Assembly (NCBI GenBank): GCA_938002835.1
Contig: CALKZS010000007.1
Coordinates: 1 to 64,000, forward strand
Source of the DNA: an uncultured Dokdonia sp.
GTDB lineage: Bacteria; Bacteroidota; Bacteroidia; Flavobacteriales; Flavobacteriaceae
Reading direction: 5' to 3'
DNA length: 64,000 bases
Both the position numbers and the translations under genes were made by a program. A model generated the notes under the pieces. The model was given only the letters and a program-made list of their open reading frames with translations. It searched no databases and was not told the DNA's origin. Shown here piece by piece: positions 1-7,906 of the stretch (its first letter is position 1; every line of letters begins with the position of its first letter).

Positions 1-393
1 TTTCTTTACGTGAGACCGTCTTGACTTTCTTATGTCAAACTCGTTTCTGAAAAAAAAAATGAGACTCTCATCTCAATTACAGTTATGTTGCTCCTAATTT
101 ATTTACTAAATTGTATCCCGAAGCAACGCAGGACACACTACAAACCTCAACACAGTATAAACGCAATAGCGGTTTAAGGCTTAACTTGAACCTCTATTGC
201 CTTATTTTAAGTTTTAATTTTATTTCAAAGGCCTGTATTTATCATCCCGCTACTACCTTTATACAAAACCGTTATCCACAATTTATGATAAGTTTTCGAA
301 CATACTTAATCATCAATTCACAGCCATCCAAAAGTTTTGTGATTTACGTCTTAAATTATCTTGACCCGCAGTAAACAGGTTATTATTTTAGAT
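1..393. other. AT-rich stretch without a credible gene, probably IS-derived
   Basis: I see no recognisable gene here. An open frame on the plus strand (111-374) has no start context and no family resemblance. The stretch lies downstream of the transposase remnant on the minus strand, so it is probably the non-coding end of that element or of an older insertion. GAGACCGT at 14-21 resembles the outer bases of the IS end at 724-735, but the match stops after eight bases. An imperfect hairpin lies at 163-200, with arms 163-178 and 185-200 and two mismatches. One TTATCCACA, the DnaA-box consensus, lies at 272-280; a single copy is not evidence of an origin. Confidence 0.4.
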
Positions 394-771
394 TTAGCTA
401 GAAAATAAGTCTGTTTGAAAGATAACCTTTGTTTGTGGTTTTCCTCGAACCCTTTTAGCTCCTTCCCCTACGTGATTGCAGGCGTAGTCTAATGTGAGGT
501 AAAAACTCAAACAGATTCTAATTTTTTCTGCAAAATTAGAGAATGCATATTTTTTCTTAGCTACGGTTCTTTCGATGAGCTGAAGCAATAGATAGGATAT
601 TAACGCAATATATATCTGTGATTTTACAGCATTTTCACTAGTGCCTACAAAGGTTTTAATTTGTAAGTTTTGTTTGATAGCCTTGAAAAAAGATACAAAA
701 TGTATCCAATTTAAACAACCCCTTGCAACGGTCTCATTTTGAAGGATATGATGCTTCGGGAAGTGGGTCAA
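394..771 (-). pseudogene. IS4-family-like transposase, C-terminal remnant
   Basis: The frame encodes about 125 residues. The part from about residue 28 on (FFKAIKQNLQIKTFVGTSEN, then AVKSQIYIALISYLL) is typical of the C-terminal end of IS4-family DDE transposases, including the conserved KIKTFxGTSxNAVxxQI block. The full enzyme is usually about 380-450 residues, so the N-terminal two thirds and most catalytic residues are missing. The first 25 residues are translated IS-end sequence (724-735 and following), not transposase, so the ATG at 771 is artificial. The simplest reading is an internally deleted element that fused its outer end to the last third of the gene. No activity is expected. Confidence 0.8.
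683..735. repeat. IS end, copy 1 (TGCAACGGTCTC)
   Basis: The roughly 50 bases ending in TGCAACGGTCTC at 724-735 recur almost unchanged at about 24160-24207. The last 12 bases recur at 24341-24352. All three have the same orientation on the plus strand. They behave like the outer end of one IS family, because at 735 and 24352 foreign coding sequence starts abruptly right after the repeat. Confidence 0.7.
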
Positions 772-815
772 GAGATGAGTTTGCTATTGATAATATTGTA
801 TTAGAAGGGAACTAA
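736..815 (+). pseudogene. C-terminal stub of an interrupted gene
   Basis: Immediately after the IS end, an open frame runs to the TAA at 813-815 and reads FEGYDASGSGSRDEFAIDNI followed by VLEGN. Tails of the form DEFAIDNIVLEG are common at the end of secreted or lipoprotein domains in Flavobacteriaceae. The upstream part of the gene is absent, so the IS insertion cut it off. The 5' half may be the lipoprotein fragment at 24353-24585 (see findings). The stub is followed by a terminator-like hairpin. Confidence 0.6.
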
Positions 816-835
816 TATCCTTTAATAGATAAATT

Positions 836-875
836 TTAAAAAGAGACTGTCTGCATTAGACAGCTTCTTTTAGTT
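836..875 (+). terminator. Terminator-like hairpin
   Basis: AAAGAGACTGTCT and AGACAGCTTCTTTT form a nearly complete stem separated by a few bases and followed by a T-rich stretch. It lies 25 bases after the stop of the truncated gene and just before the GDPD gene. Confidence 0.6.
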
Positions 876-888
876 TATATTAGATCTT

Positions 889-2004
889 ATGAAACTTATT
901 TCACAGTTAATAATTGTGTTATCTATAATATCTTGTTCAAAAATGAAAAAGTCTTCAAATTCTAAAGTTCCTATTATCATAGCTCATCGTGGAGCACAGT
1001 ATATATATCCAGAACATACAATAAAAGGATATAAAAAAGCAATTGAGATAGGAGCAGATTATATAGAACCAGATTTAGTATTAACAAAAGATGGGGTTTT
1101 TGTTGCGAGACACGAACCTTTTATTTCTGGAACTACGAATGTGAAAGATATACCTGAATTTGCTCATTTAAAAACAACAAAAGTATTAGATGGGATTGAG
1201 GTGACAGATTGGTTTGTATCAGACTTCACCCTTAAAGAGTTAAAAATATTAAAAGCAAAGCAATCTTGGGATAATAGATCAAAGGCGTATGATGATAAAT
1301 TTGAAATACCAACTTTTGAAGAAATCATAGCACTTGCAAAAAACTTTAAAACCGCTAAAGGAGATCCTGTAGGTATCTATCCAGAATTAAAGCACCCTAC
1401 TTTCCATAAAGATATAGGACTTCCTATGGAAGATGTATTTTTAGAACAACTCGAAGAAGCTCATTTTAATAACAAAGAAGCAGCAATATATGTACAGTGT
1501 TTTGAAGTAGGTTCATTGCAATATATACATTCAAAATCTACAGTGAAGTTAATACAACTTTTGGGGGCTTCTGGAATTAACAAAAATGGGAGCTTACGAT
1601 TTACAAAAGAAGATGGAAGCTATGACCCCGAAGGGCAACCTTATGACTTTGTGGTAAAAGGAGATAATCGAACCTATGAGTTTTTTGCTACAGAAGAAGG
1701 GATGAAATTTATGGAAGCATATGCAACTGGTGTAGGTCCTTGGAAACCTTTTATTGTTCCTATTACTAATAATGATAATATACCAAGGGAGATATTACAC
1801 CCCACAGATTTCATAAATCTTGCTCATAAGTATCACTTAGAGGTACATCCATATACCTTTAGGAATGAAGATACAAAGTGGACTACTAATGAGGAAACTG
1901 CGAGTGAATATCAACTTTTTTTTGAAGCTGGTGTAGATGGCCTTTTTAGTGATTATACTAATGAAGCTGTAAAAGCTAGAGATGCTTTTATAAATAAAGA
2001 TTGA
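889..2004 (+). CDS. Glycerophosphodiester phosphodiesterase family lipoprotein
   Basis: This 371-residue protein belongs to the GDPD/GlpQ family, which hydrolyses glycerophosphodiesters released from phospholipids to sn-glycerol 3-phosphate and an alcohol. The signature is seen as AHRGAQYIYPEHT (residues 32-44), with HRG at 33-35 and Glu42. It is followed by EPD at 60-62 and His75, which are the expected metal-binding and catalytic residues. A signal peptide with lipobox LSIISC puts the acylated Cys at residue 16, so it should be a periplasmic or outer-membrane lipoprotein. The length fits the GlpQ (periplasmic) branch. Its start is the first ATG after the upstream hairpin. It converges on gnd. 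Confidence 0.88.
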   Translation: MKLISQLIIVLSIISCSKMKKSSNSKVPIIIAHRGAQYIYPEHTIKGYKKAIEIGADYIEPDLVLTKDGVFVARHEPFISGTTNVKDIPEFAHLKTTKVLDGIEVTDWFVSDFTLKELKILKAKQSWDNRSKAYDDKFEIPTFEEIIALAKNFKTAKGDPVGIYPELKHPTFHKDIGLPMEDVFLEQLEEAHFNNKEAAIYVQCFEVGSLQYIHSKSTVKLIQLLGASGINKNGSLRFTKEDGSYDPEGQPYDFVVKGDNRTYEFFATEEGMKFMEAYATGVGPWKPFIVPITNNDNIPREILHPTDFINLAHKYHLEVHPYTFRNEDTKWTTNEETASEYQLFFEAGVDGLFSDYTNEAVKARDAFINKD

Positions 2005-2042
2005 TCACAATCTTTTGATTACGATCAATCAATCATATAATT

Positions 2043-3452
2043 TTATTCCTCCCATTCAGTATGAAAAATGCCCTCACGATCTAGTCGCTCATAAGTATGT
2101 GACCCAAAGAAGTCACGTTGCCCCTGTATTACATTAAGTGGTAGTCTAGATGAAGTATAGGCATCAAAATAAGTGAGAGAATTAGATAACCCAGGTAGCG
2201 GAATTCCATTTGTAGCGCCATAAGAAACAAGCTCTCTCGCCGAAGCTACCGTTCCTTTTATTTTCTCAATAAAAGAGGGAGATAATAATAAATTAGGCAA
2301 TTTAGGGTTTTCTTGAAATGCTTCTGTAATATCTGCTAAAAGTCTTGCTCGTATGATACATCCAGCACGCCATATTTTTGCAATTTCAGCAATATCGAGA
2401 TCGTAGCCATATTCTTTAGAAGCATCTGCTAGTTGATGCAGTCCTTGAGCATAAGTAACAATAAATGAAAAATATAATGCCTCTTCAGTAAGTTTTGTTA
2501 GTTTATCTTTTGCAATGGTAGTCACTTCTGGGCGGTCATATAATGCATCTGCTTGCACACGTTCTTCTTTGAGGGCAGAGATTTCGCGCATACTCACAGC
2601 AATGTCTATAGATGGAACAGGAATACCCAGATCCATTGCATTTTGGGAAGTCCACTTTCCAGTGCCTTTTTGTTTTGCTTTATCTAATATCTGATCAATG
2701 AGATCTCCATTAGTAAGAGCGTCTTTTTTTACTAAAATTTTTGAAGTAATTTCAACTAAAAAAGATTGAAGACGTCCATCATTCCAAGATTTAAACGTAT
2801 GGTGCATTTCTTCATTAGAGAGATTTCCTGCTTTTTTAAGTACATCATAGATCTCAGAAGTGAGTTGCATTAACCCATATTCAATACCATTATGTACCAT
2901 TTTTACATAGTTTCCTGCAGATTTTGGTCCTAGATATGCCACGCAAGGTTCTCCTTCATATTTTGCAGAGACTGCTTCAAAAATGGGTTGCACGGCAGCA
3001 TATCCAGCTTTAGATCCGCCAGGCATTATGCTTGGTCCTTTGCGAGCGCCTTTGGCACCTCCAGAAACTCCTGCTCCAAAAAAGTGTATTCCTTTTTCAG
3101 ATAAATAAGCTTCTCTTCTGTCGGTATCTGTAAAGAAAGAGTTTCCTCCGTCTATAATAATATCTCCTTTGTCTAAATGCGGTAATAATGATTCTATCAC
3201 AATGTCTACTACCTTCCCAGCAGGAACGAGCAACATAATTTTGCGTGGTGAGGATAACGCTTTCGCGAAAGCGGAAACATCTTCAACTGCATTTACACGA
3301 TCTGTATTGCCGCCTTCATCTATAAGAGCCTGTACTTTTTCTGTATCGAGATCGTTACCCATAGCGGTAAACCCATTATCTGCTACATTTAAAATAAAAT
3401 TGCGTCCCATCACGCCTAATCCTACAAGGCCAAAATCATATACATTCTCCAT
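2043..3452 (-). CDS. gnd: 6-phosphogluconate dehydrogenase, decarboxylating
   Basis: This 469-residue enzyme oxidises 6-phosphogluconate to ribulose 5-phosphate and CO2 with NADP+, the third step of the oxidative pentose phosphate pathway. The N-terminal Rossmann motif GLGVMG is at 11-16. The substrate-binding block GGAKGARKGPSIMPGG is at 131-146, and KMVHNGIE at 184-191 carries the catalytic Lys184 and Glu191. Length matches the family. It is divergent from zwf-pgl, so the 150-base gap holds promoters for both. One copy of the window-wide palindrome lies inside the gene (3259-3272) and is read as AFAKA at residues 61-65. Confidence 0.96.
   Translation of the reverse strand: MENVYDFGLVGLGVMGRNFILNVADNGFTAMGNDLDTEKVQALIDEGGNTDRVNAVEDVSAFAKALSSPRKIMLLVPAGKVVDIVIESLLPHLDKGDIIIDGGNSFFTDTDRREAYLSEKGIHFFGAGVSGGAKGARKGPSIMPGGSKAGYAAVQPIFEAVSAKYEGEPCVAYLGPKSAGNYVKMVHNGIEYGLMQLTSEIYDVLKKAGNLSNEEMHHTFKSWNDGRLQSFLVEITSKILVKKDALTNGDLIDQILDKAKQKGTGKWTSQNAMDLGIPVPSIDIAVSMREISALKEERVQADALYDRPEVTTIAKDKLTKLTEEALYFSFIVTYAQGLHQLADASKEYGYDLDIAEIAKIWRAGCIIRARLLADITEAFQENPKLPNLLLSPSFIEKIKGTVASARELVSYGATNGIPLPGLSNSLTYFDAYTSSRLPLNVIQGQRDFFGSHTYERLDREGIFHTEWEE
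3259..3272. repeat. GCTTTCGCGAAAGC palindrome, copy 1 (in gnd)
   Basis: Exact 14-base palindrome inside gnd, read on the coding strand as Ala-Phe-Ala-Lys-Ala. Confidence 0.9.
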
Positions 3453-3572
3453 AAATAATACATTATAAGCGGCTTATTGGTTATGCCTTAGTGTGCCGTA
3501 AAAATAACAGAAATAATCTATTTTCTTTACTAGATTGCTAAGAAGTACATAGGGCAGGAGTTTATAATTTTT

Positions 3573-3580
3573 TATTTTTG
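3573..3580 (+). promoter_or_regulatory. Putative -7 element of the zwf promoter
   Basis: TATTTTTG fits the Bacteroidetes -7 consensus TAnnTTTG and lies 26 bases before the zwf ATG. No clear TTTG is seen at the -33 position, so only the -7 box is supported. Confidence 0.45.
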
Positions 3581-3605
3581 CGATATCTAAAAAACACTAT
3601 GTATT

Positions 3606-5120
3606 ATGCCAAAAACTGAAAGTCAATTATTAGTCATTTTTGGCGCATCGGGAGATCTCACTGCCCGAAAACTTGTTCCGGCACTCTATAAATTGTATAA
3701 AGACAATCATTTACCTGAGCATTTTGTAGTGTTAGGTGTTGCCAGAAGTTTTATGACAGATGAGCAGTTTAGAAAACAAGTAGCTCTTGAGAGTAAATAT
3801 CTTGATGATAGTGAGGAGTTTATAAAAGCGTTTTCTAAAAAGTTGTTTTATGAAGATCTACATAAAAAATACGATGTAGATTATCGCGAACTTAACGAAC
3901 GCATACAAGATCTTAATACAACGTACCAGTGTAATAATAACTTTATTTTTTATCTATCTACACCGCCTAGTCTTTTTGAAGCAATTGCAAAAAACCTTAC
4001 AGCGCAAGGACTTAATGATGAGCGTTTAGGGTGGAAACGATTGATAGTAGAAAAACCTTTTGGGTATAGTCTTGAGACAGCAAAGTCTCTCAACGAAGGA
4101 TTGCATAGGTATTTTAAAGAATCTCAGATTTATAGAATAGATCATTACCTAGGAAAAGAAACTGTCCAGAATATACTAGTAACACGATTTGCAAATAGTG
4201 TTTTTGAGCCATTATGGAATCGTGACTATATAGATCATATAGAGATTACTAATGCCGAGAGTGATGGGGTAGAATCTCGAGGAGGCTACTATGATAAAAG
4301 TGGTGCTTTGAGAGATATGTTTCAAAGTCATCTATTACAGCTTGTAGCTTTATTAGTAATGGAGCCACCTTTGAGTGCAGATCCAGAAGAAATACGTAAT
4401 GAAAAATTAAAGGCACTTAAGTCTTTACGTATGATGACGGACCCAGAAGTACTAGAAAGAGATACCATAAGAGGTCAATACTTGAGCTCTATGATTAATG
4501 GAGAGCGTGTTAATGGATATCGTGAAGAAGAAGATGTAGATCCCGATAGTATAACAGAAACTTATGCAGCTGTAAAGTTTTATGTAGATAATTGGAGATG
4601 GGCAGATGTGCCTTTTTATGTGCGCACAGCAAAACGTATGCCTACAAAAGTTACCGAGGTTGTGATACATTTTAAATCACCACATCACCAGATTTTTAAG
4701 AATTCTAACATAAATAAGGATAATAAACTCATTATAAGAATTCAACCAGACGAAGGTATTTTATTAAAATTTGGTGTAAAAGTTCCAGGGCAAGGTTTTA
4801 AAGTAGAGCGTGGTAATCTCGATTTTTATTATTCTAGCCTAGGTGACACACATATAATGGAAGCTTATGAGCGTCTTTTGTTAGATGCAATGCAAGGCGA
4901 TGCAACATTATATGCAAGAGCAGATGAGGTCGAGGCTGCGTGGCGTTTTACAGATCCTATTCTTGATTTTTGGAAAACTAAAAAAGCAAATATTTATGGA
5001 TATTCTGCTGGAGTATGGGGGCCAGAACACGCCGATGAGTTAATAGAAGGAACACATCAATGGCGTAATCCAGGCGCACATCTTGCAGACGATCCAGGCT
5101 ATTGTGTCATAGATTGCTAA
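3606..5120 (+). CDS. zwf: Glucose-6-phosphate 1-dehydrogenase
   Basis: This 504-residue cytoplasmic enzyme catalyses the first, NADP+-dependent step of the oxidative pentose phosphate pathway, glucose 6-phosphate to 6-phosphogluconolactone. The dinucleotide-binding motif FGASGDLTARK is at 12-22. The active-site signature RIDHYLGKE, with the catalytic His and substrate-binding Lys, is at 177-185. Length is normal for the family. It is followed after 31 bases by pgl, which makes the product lactone's hydrolase, so the two very probably form one operon opposite gnd. Confidence 0.97.
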   Translation: MPKTESQLLVIFGASGDLTARKLVPALYKLYKDNHLPEHFVVLGVARSFMTDEQFRKQVALESKYLDDSEEFIKAFSKKLFYEDLHKKYDVDYRELNERIQDLNTTYQCNNNFIFYLSTPPSLFEAIAKNLTAQGLNDERLGWKRLIVEKPFGYSLETAKSLNEGLHRYFKESQIYRIDHYLGKETVQNILVTRFANSVFEPLWNRDYIDHIEITNAESDGVESRGGYYDKSGALRDMFQSHLLQLVALLVMEPPLSADPEEIRNEKLKALKSLRMMTDPEVLERDTIRGQYLSSMINGERVNGYREEEDVDPDSITETYAAVKFYVDNWRWADVPFYVRTAKRMPTKVTEVVIHFKSPHHQIFKNSNINKDNKLIIRIQPDEGILLKFGVKVPGQGFKVERGNLDFYYSSLGDTHIMEAYERLLLDAMQGDATLYARADEVEAAWRFTDPILDFWKTKKANIYGYSAGVWGPEHADELIEGTHQWRNPGAHLADDPGYCVIDC

Positions 5121-5151
5121 TCTTTTTTATAAAGCACATTAATAAATTAAT

Positions 5152-5859
5152 ATGATGAATGTACATATATCAAAAACAAAACACGAAGTAGCAGAAAGTT
5201 TTGCACGTTTTTTAATAGACCTTTCTACTACAAAAGATAAAGTTACTGTGGCATTATCTGGAGGAAGTACACCTAAAATTGTTTTTGATTTATTAGCAGA
5301 AAAGCATCAAGATATAGACTGGTCAAAATTTTATTTCTTTTGGGGAGATGAGCGTTGTGTACCTCCTACAGATGAGCAGAGTAATTATAAAATGACAGTA
5401 GATCACTTATTATCAAAAGTAAGTGTTCCTGAGAATAATATCTTTAGAGTAAAAGGAGAAAATGATCCTAGTCAGGAAGCAATAAATTACGGACAATTAC
5501 TTAAAGAACAATTACCAGAAATAAATAACATACCTCAATTTGATCTTGTTATATTAGGAATGGGAGATGATGGTCACACAGCTTCTATTTTTCCTCACGA
5601 GATCGAGTTATGGAATTCTAACAACTATTGCGAGGTGGCTACACATCCAGATTCTGGGCAAAAACGTGTGAGTCTTACTGGAAGTATTATCAATAATGCG
5701 CAGACTGTTGCTTTTTTAGTCACGGGAGCTTCTAAATTAGAAAAAGTAAAAACCATCCTCAATAAAGAAGATGGTTATTTGCAATATCCAGCAAGCCTTG
5801 TAGCTCCAACATCAAATAATTTACATTGGTTTATGGATGAGGATGTAGCTGGTGAGTAG
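5152..5859 (+). CDS. pgl: 6-phosphogluconolactonase (DevB/SOL type)
   Basis: This 235-residue enzyme hydrolyses 6-phosphogluconolactone to 6-phosphogluconate, linking Zwf to Gnd. Family blocks are visible: ALSGGSTP near residue 34, FYFFWGDERCVPP near 61-73, and LVILGMGDDGHTASIFP near 130-146. Size is typical of the stand-alone bacterial enzyme. ATG codons at 5152 and 5155 are both possible starts. A copy of the palindrome lies about 20 bases after the stop. Confidence 0.94.
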   Translation: MMNVHISKTKHEVAESFARFLIDLSTTKDKVTVALSGGSTPKIVFDLLAEKHQDIDWSKFYFFWGDERCVPPTDEQSNYKMTVDHLLSKVSVPENNIFRVKGENDPSQEAINYGQLLKEQLPEINNIPQFDLVILGMGDDGHTASIFPHEIELWNSNNYCEVATHPDSGQKRVSLTGSIINNAQTVAFLVTGASKLEKVKTILNKEDGYLQYPASLVAPTSNNLHWFMDEDVAGE

Positions 5860-5877
5860 ATAATTAAATTTTTTTGT

Positions 5878-5891
5878 GCTTTCGCGAAAGC
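5878..5891. repeat. GCTTTCGCGAAAGC palindrome, copy 2
   Basis: Exact copy in the gap after pgl and before the ABC-F gene, about 20 bases downstream of the pgl stop codon. Confidence 0.9.
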
Positions 5892-5941
5892 GTAATTACT
5901 ACCATTCACTTTTATTACTTTTGCAGCCTTAAAACACACCT

Positions 5942-7582
5942 ATGATTTCTGTAGATAATCTTGAAGTCTCTTTTAGCGGAGATATTCTTTTTAGCAATGT
6001 TTCTTTTACCATAAATGAGAATGATAAAATCGCTCTTATGGGAAAAAATGGAGCGGGTAAATCTACAATAATGAAAATTATTGCAGGTGTACAACAAGCC
6101 ACAAAAGGAAATGTGCGTACCCCTAAAGATACTGTAATCGCATATTTACCACAGCATTTACTTACAGACGATCATTGTACAGTGATGGAAGAAGCGTCAA
6201 AGGCTTTTTCTCAAGTATTGGATATGAAAGCAGAGATGGATAGACTCAATAAAGAGCTAGAAACTCGTACAGATTATGAGTCTGATGCTTATATGGATAT
6301 TATCACTAAGGTAGCAGATCTAGGTGAAAAATATTATGCTATAGAAGAGGTTAATATTGAGGAGGAAGTAGAAAAAGCACTTGCAGGATTAGGTTTTAAA
6401 CGATCAGATTTTAATAGACCCACGAGTGAGTTTTCTGGCGGATGGCGTATGCGTATAGAGCTTGCAAAAATATTATTAAAGAAACCAGACCTTATTTTAT
6501 TAGACGAGCCTACAAATCACGTAGATATAGAGTCTGTGATTTGGCTAGAAGATTTTCTTATTAATAAAGCAAAGGCTGTCATTGTGATTTCTCACGATAA
6601 GGCATTTATAGACAACATCACAAATAGAACCATAGAGGTGACAATGGGGCGTATTTATGATTATAAAGCAAACTATTCTCATTACTTAGAATTAAGAGCA
6701 GACCGTAGATCACATCAGATAAAAGCATATCAAGAACAACAAAAATTTATAGCAGATAATCAAGCGTTTATAGATAGATTTAAAGGAACATACTCCAAGA
6801 CTAATCAAGTGGCATCTCGTGAGCGTATGCTTGAGAAACTAGAAATCATAGAGATAGATGAGATAGATACGTCATCACTTGCACTACGATTTCCGCCAGC
6901 ACCACGCTCTGGAGATTTTCCAGTAAAAGTAAAAGGGCTCACAAAAAAATATGGAGATTATCTTGTGTTTAGCGATGCAAGTATGGATATCGCTCGAGGC
7001 GAAAAAGTGAGCTTTGTAGGTAGAAATGGAGAAGGAAAATCTACAATGATTAAAGCTATTTTAGGTGAGATTGAAGTTACTGGAGATTGTGAATTAGGTC
7101 ATAACGTCAAGGTAGGGTATTTTGCACAAAATCAAGCAGCATTGCTAGATCCTGAACTTACCGTTTTTCAAACAGTAGATGAGGTTGCAAAAGGAGATGT
7201 GCGCACGCAAATTAAAAATATATTGGGTCGTTTTATGTTTGCTGGTGATGATATTGATAAGAAAGTAAGTGTGCTTTCTGGAGGTGAAAAAACCAGACTT
7301 GCAATGGTTAAGTTATTACTAGAACCTGTTAATCTTCTTATTTTAGATGAGCCTACAAATCACCTTGACATAAAATCTAAAGATGTTTTAAAAGAGGCGC
7401 TTCAAAGTTTTGATGGTACTTTAATACTGGTGAGTCACGATCGTGATTTCTTACAAGGTTTATCTAAAAAAGTATTTGAGTTTAAAGAAAAACGAGTAAT
7501 TGAACATTTTGAAACCATTGACGATTTTTTAAAACGTAATCGCATAGAAAATCTCAAAGAGATAGATCTAATGAAGTCTTAA
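5942..7582 (+). CDS. ABC-F family ATP-binding protein
   Basis: This 546-residue protein has two ABC ATPase domains and no membrane segments, the hallmark of ABC-F proteins that act on the ribosome rather than in transport. The first Walker A is GKNGAGKST near 34-42, with signature FSGGWRMR and Walker B LILLDEPTNH. The second half repeats these as GRNGEGKST, LSGGEKTRL and LLILDEPTNHLD. A charged linker of about 80 residues lies between the halves. The layout suits the YbiT/EttA/Uup group, which relieves stalled or paused ribosomes. Which subgroup cannot be decided by eye. It is apparently a single-gene unit with TACTTTTG (5916-5923) as possible -7 box. Confidence 0.9.
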   Translation: MISVDNLEVSFSGDILFSNVSFTINENDKIALMGKNGAGKSTIMKIIAGVQQATKGNVRTPKDTVIAYLPQHLLTDDHCTVMEEASKAFSQVLDMKAEMDRLNKELETRTDYESDAYMDIITKVADLGEKYYAIEEVNIEEEVEKALAGLGFKRSDFNRPTSEFSGGWRMRIELAKILLKKPDLILLDEPTNHVDIESVIWLEDFLINKAKAVIVISHDKAFIDNITNRTIEVTMGRIYDYKANYSHYLELRADRRSHQIKAYQEQQKFIADNQAFIDRFKGTYSKTNQVASRERMLEKLEIIEIDEIDTSSLALRFPPAPRSGDFPVKVKGLTKKYGDYLVFSDASMDIARGEKVSFVGRNGEGKSTMIKAILGEIEVTGDCELGHNVKVGYFAQNQAALLDPELTVFQTVDEVAKGDVRTQIKNILGRFMFAGDDIDKKVSVLSGGEKTRLAMVKLLLEPVNLLILDEPTNHLDIKSKDVLKEALQSFDGTLILVSHDRDFLQGLSKKVFEFKEKRVIEHFETIDDFLKRNRIENLKEIDLMKS

Positions 7583-7603
7583 AATTTAAGGTAGTAATAG
7601 TAC

Positions 7604-7617
7604 ACTTTCGCGAAAGC
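7604..7617. repeat. CTTTCGCGAAAGC palindrome, copy 3
   Basis: The 12-base core CTTTCGCGAAAG is exact at 7605-7616. It lies 23 bases after the stop codon of the ABC-F gene. Confidence 0.85.
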
Positions 7618-7650
7618 ATAACATTACTAACAGAATTTATTATTCCTTGT

Positions 7651-7865
7651 TAATTAACGTGAGTTCGACATAACACTTACTGTATATCAATTAGTTGCAA
7701 AATAAATCAACTTACAAGCTTACTTTGAATATAAAAAATGAATTTTAATTAACTAAAAACGTAAAAATCTGACTTACATTTCAATAAACAACAAGTAACA
7801 AAGACATAAAACACTTAATAATCAAATAATTATCTTATTTTCTTATATCGAACTCACGTTAATTA
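7651..7865. mobile_element. MITE-like element with 23-base terminal inverted repeats
   Basis: Arms TAATTAACGTGAGTTCGACA.. (7651-7673) and its reverse complement (7843-7865) match at 22 of 23 positions. They enclose about 170 bases of very AT-rich DNA with no open frame. The outermost TTAAT/ATTAA may include a target duplication. The structure, size and lack of coding capacity fit a miniature inverted-repeat transposable element. The parent transposase is not in this window. It fills most of the 324-base gap between the ABC-F gene and the T9SS protein, so it may also act as a boundary between these convergent units. Confidence 0.75.
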
Positions 7866-7906
7866 TTATTAGTTATAATTTTGCAGTATTAATTATTGTG
7901 TAAATT

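Noticed and set aside
272..280. TTATCCACA as a replication origin signal
   Set aside because: Only one box, no cluster, no dnaA, dnaN or gidA nearby.
111..374. An 87-residue open frame near the left edge
   Set aside because: No promoter, no family, and it spans the imperfect hairpin in IS-derived DNA. I regard it as non-coding.
1997..2030. GATTGATC/GATCAATC hairpin between the GDPD gene and gnd
   Set aside because: An eight-base AT-rich stem with a loop of about 16 bases and no T run; too weak to call a terminator.
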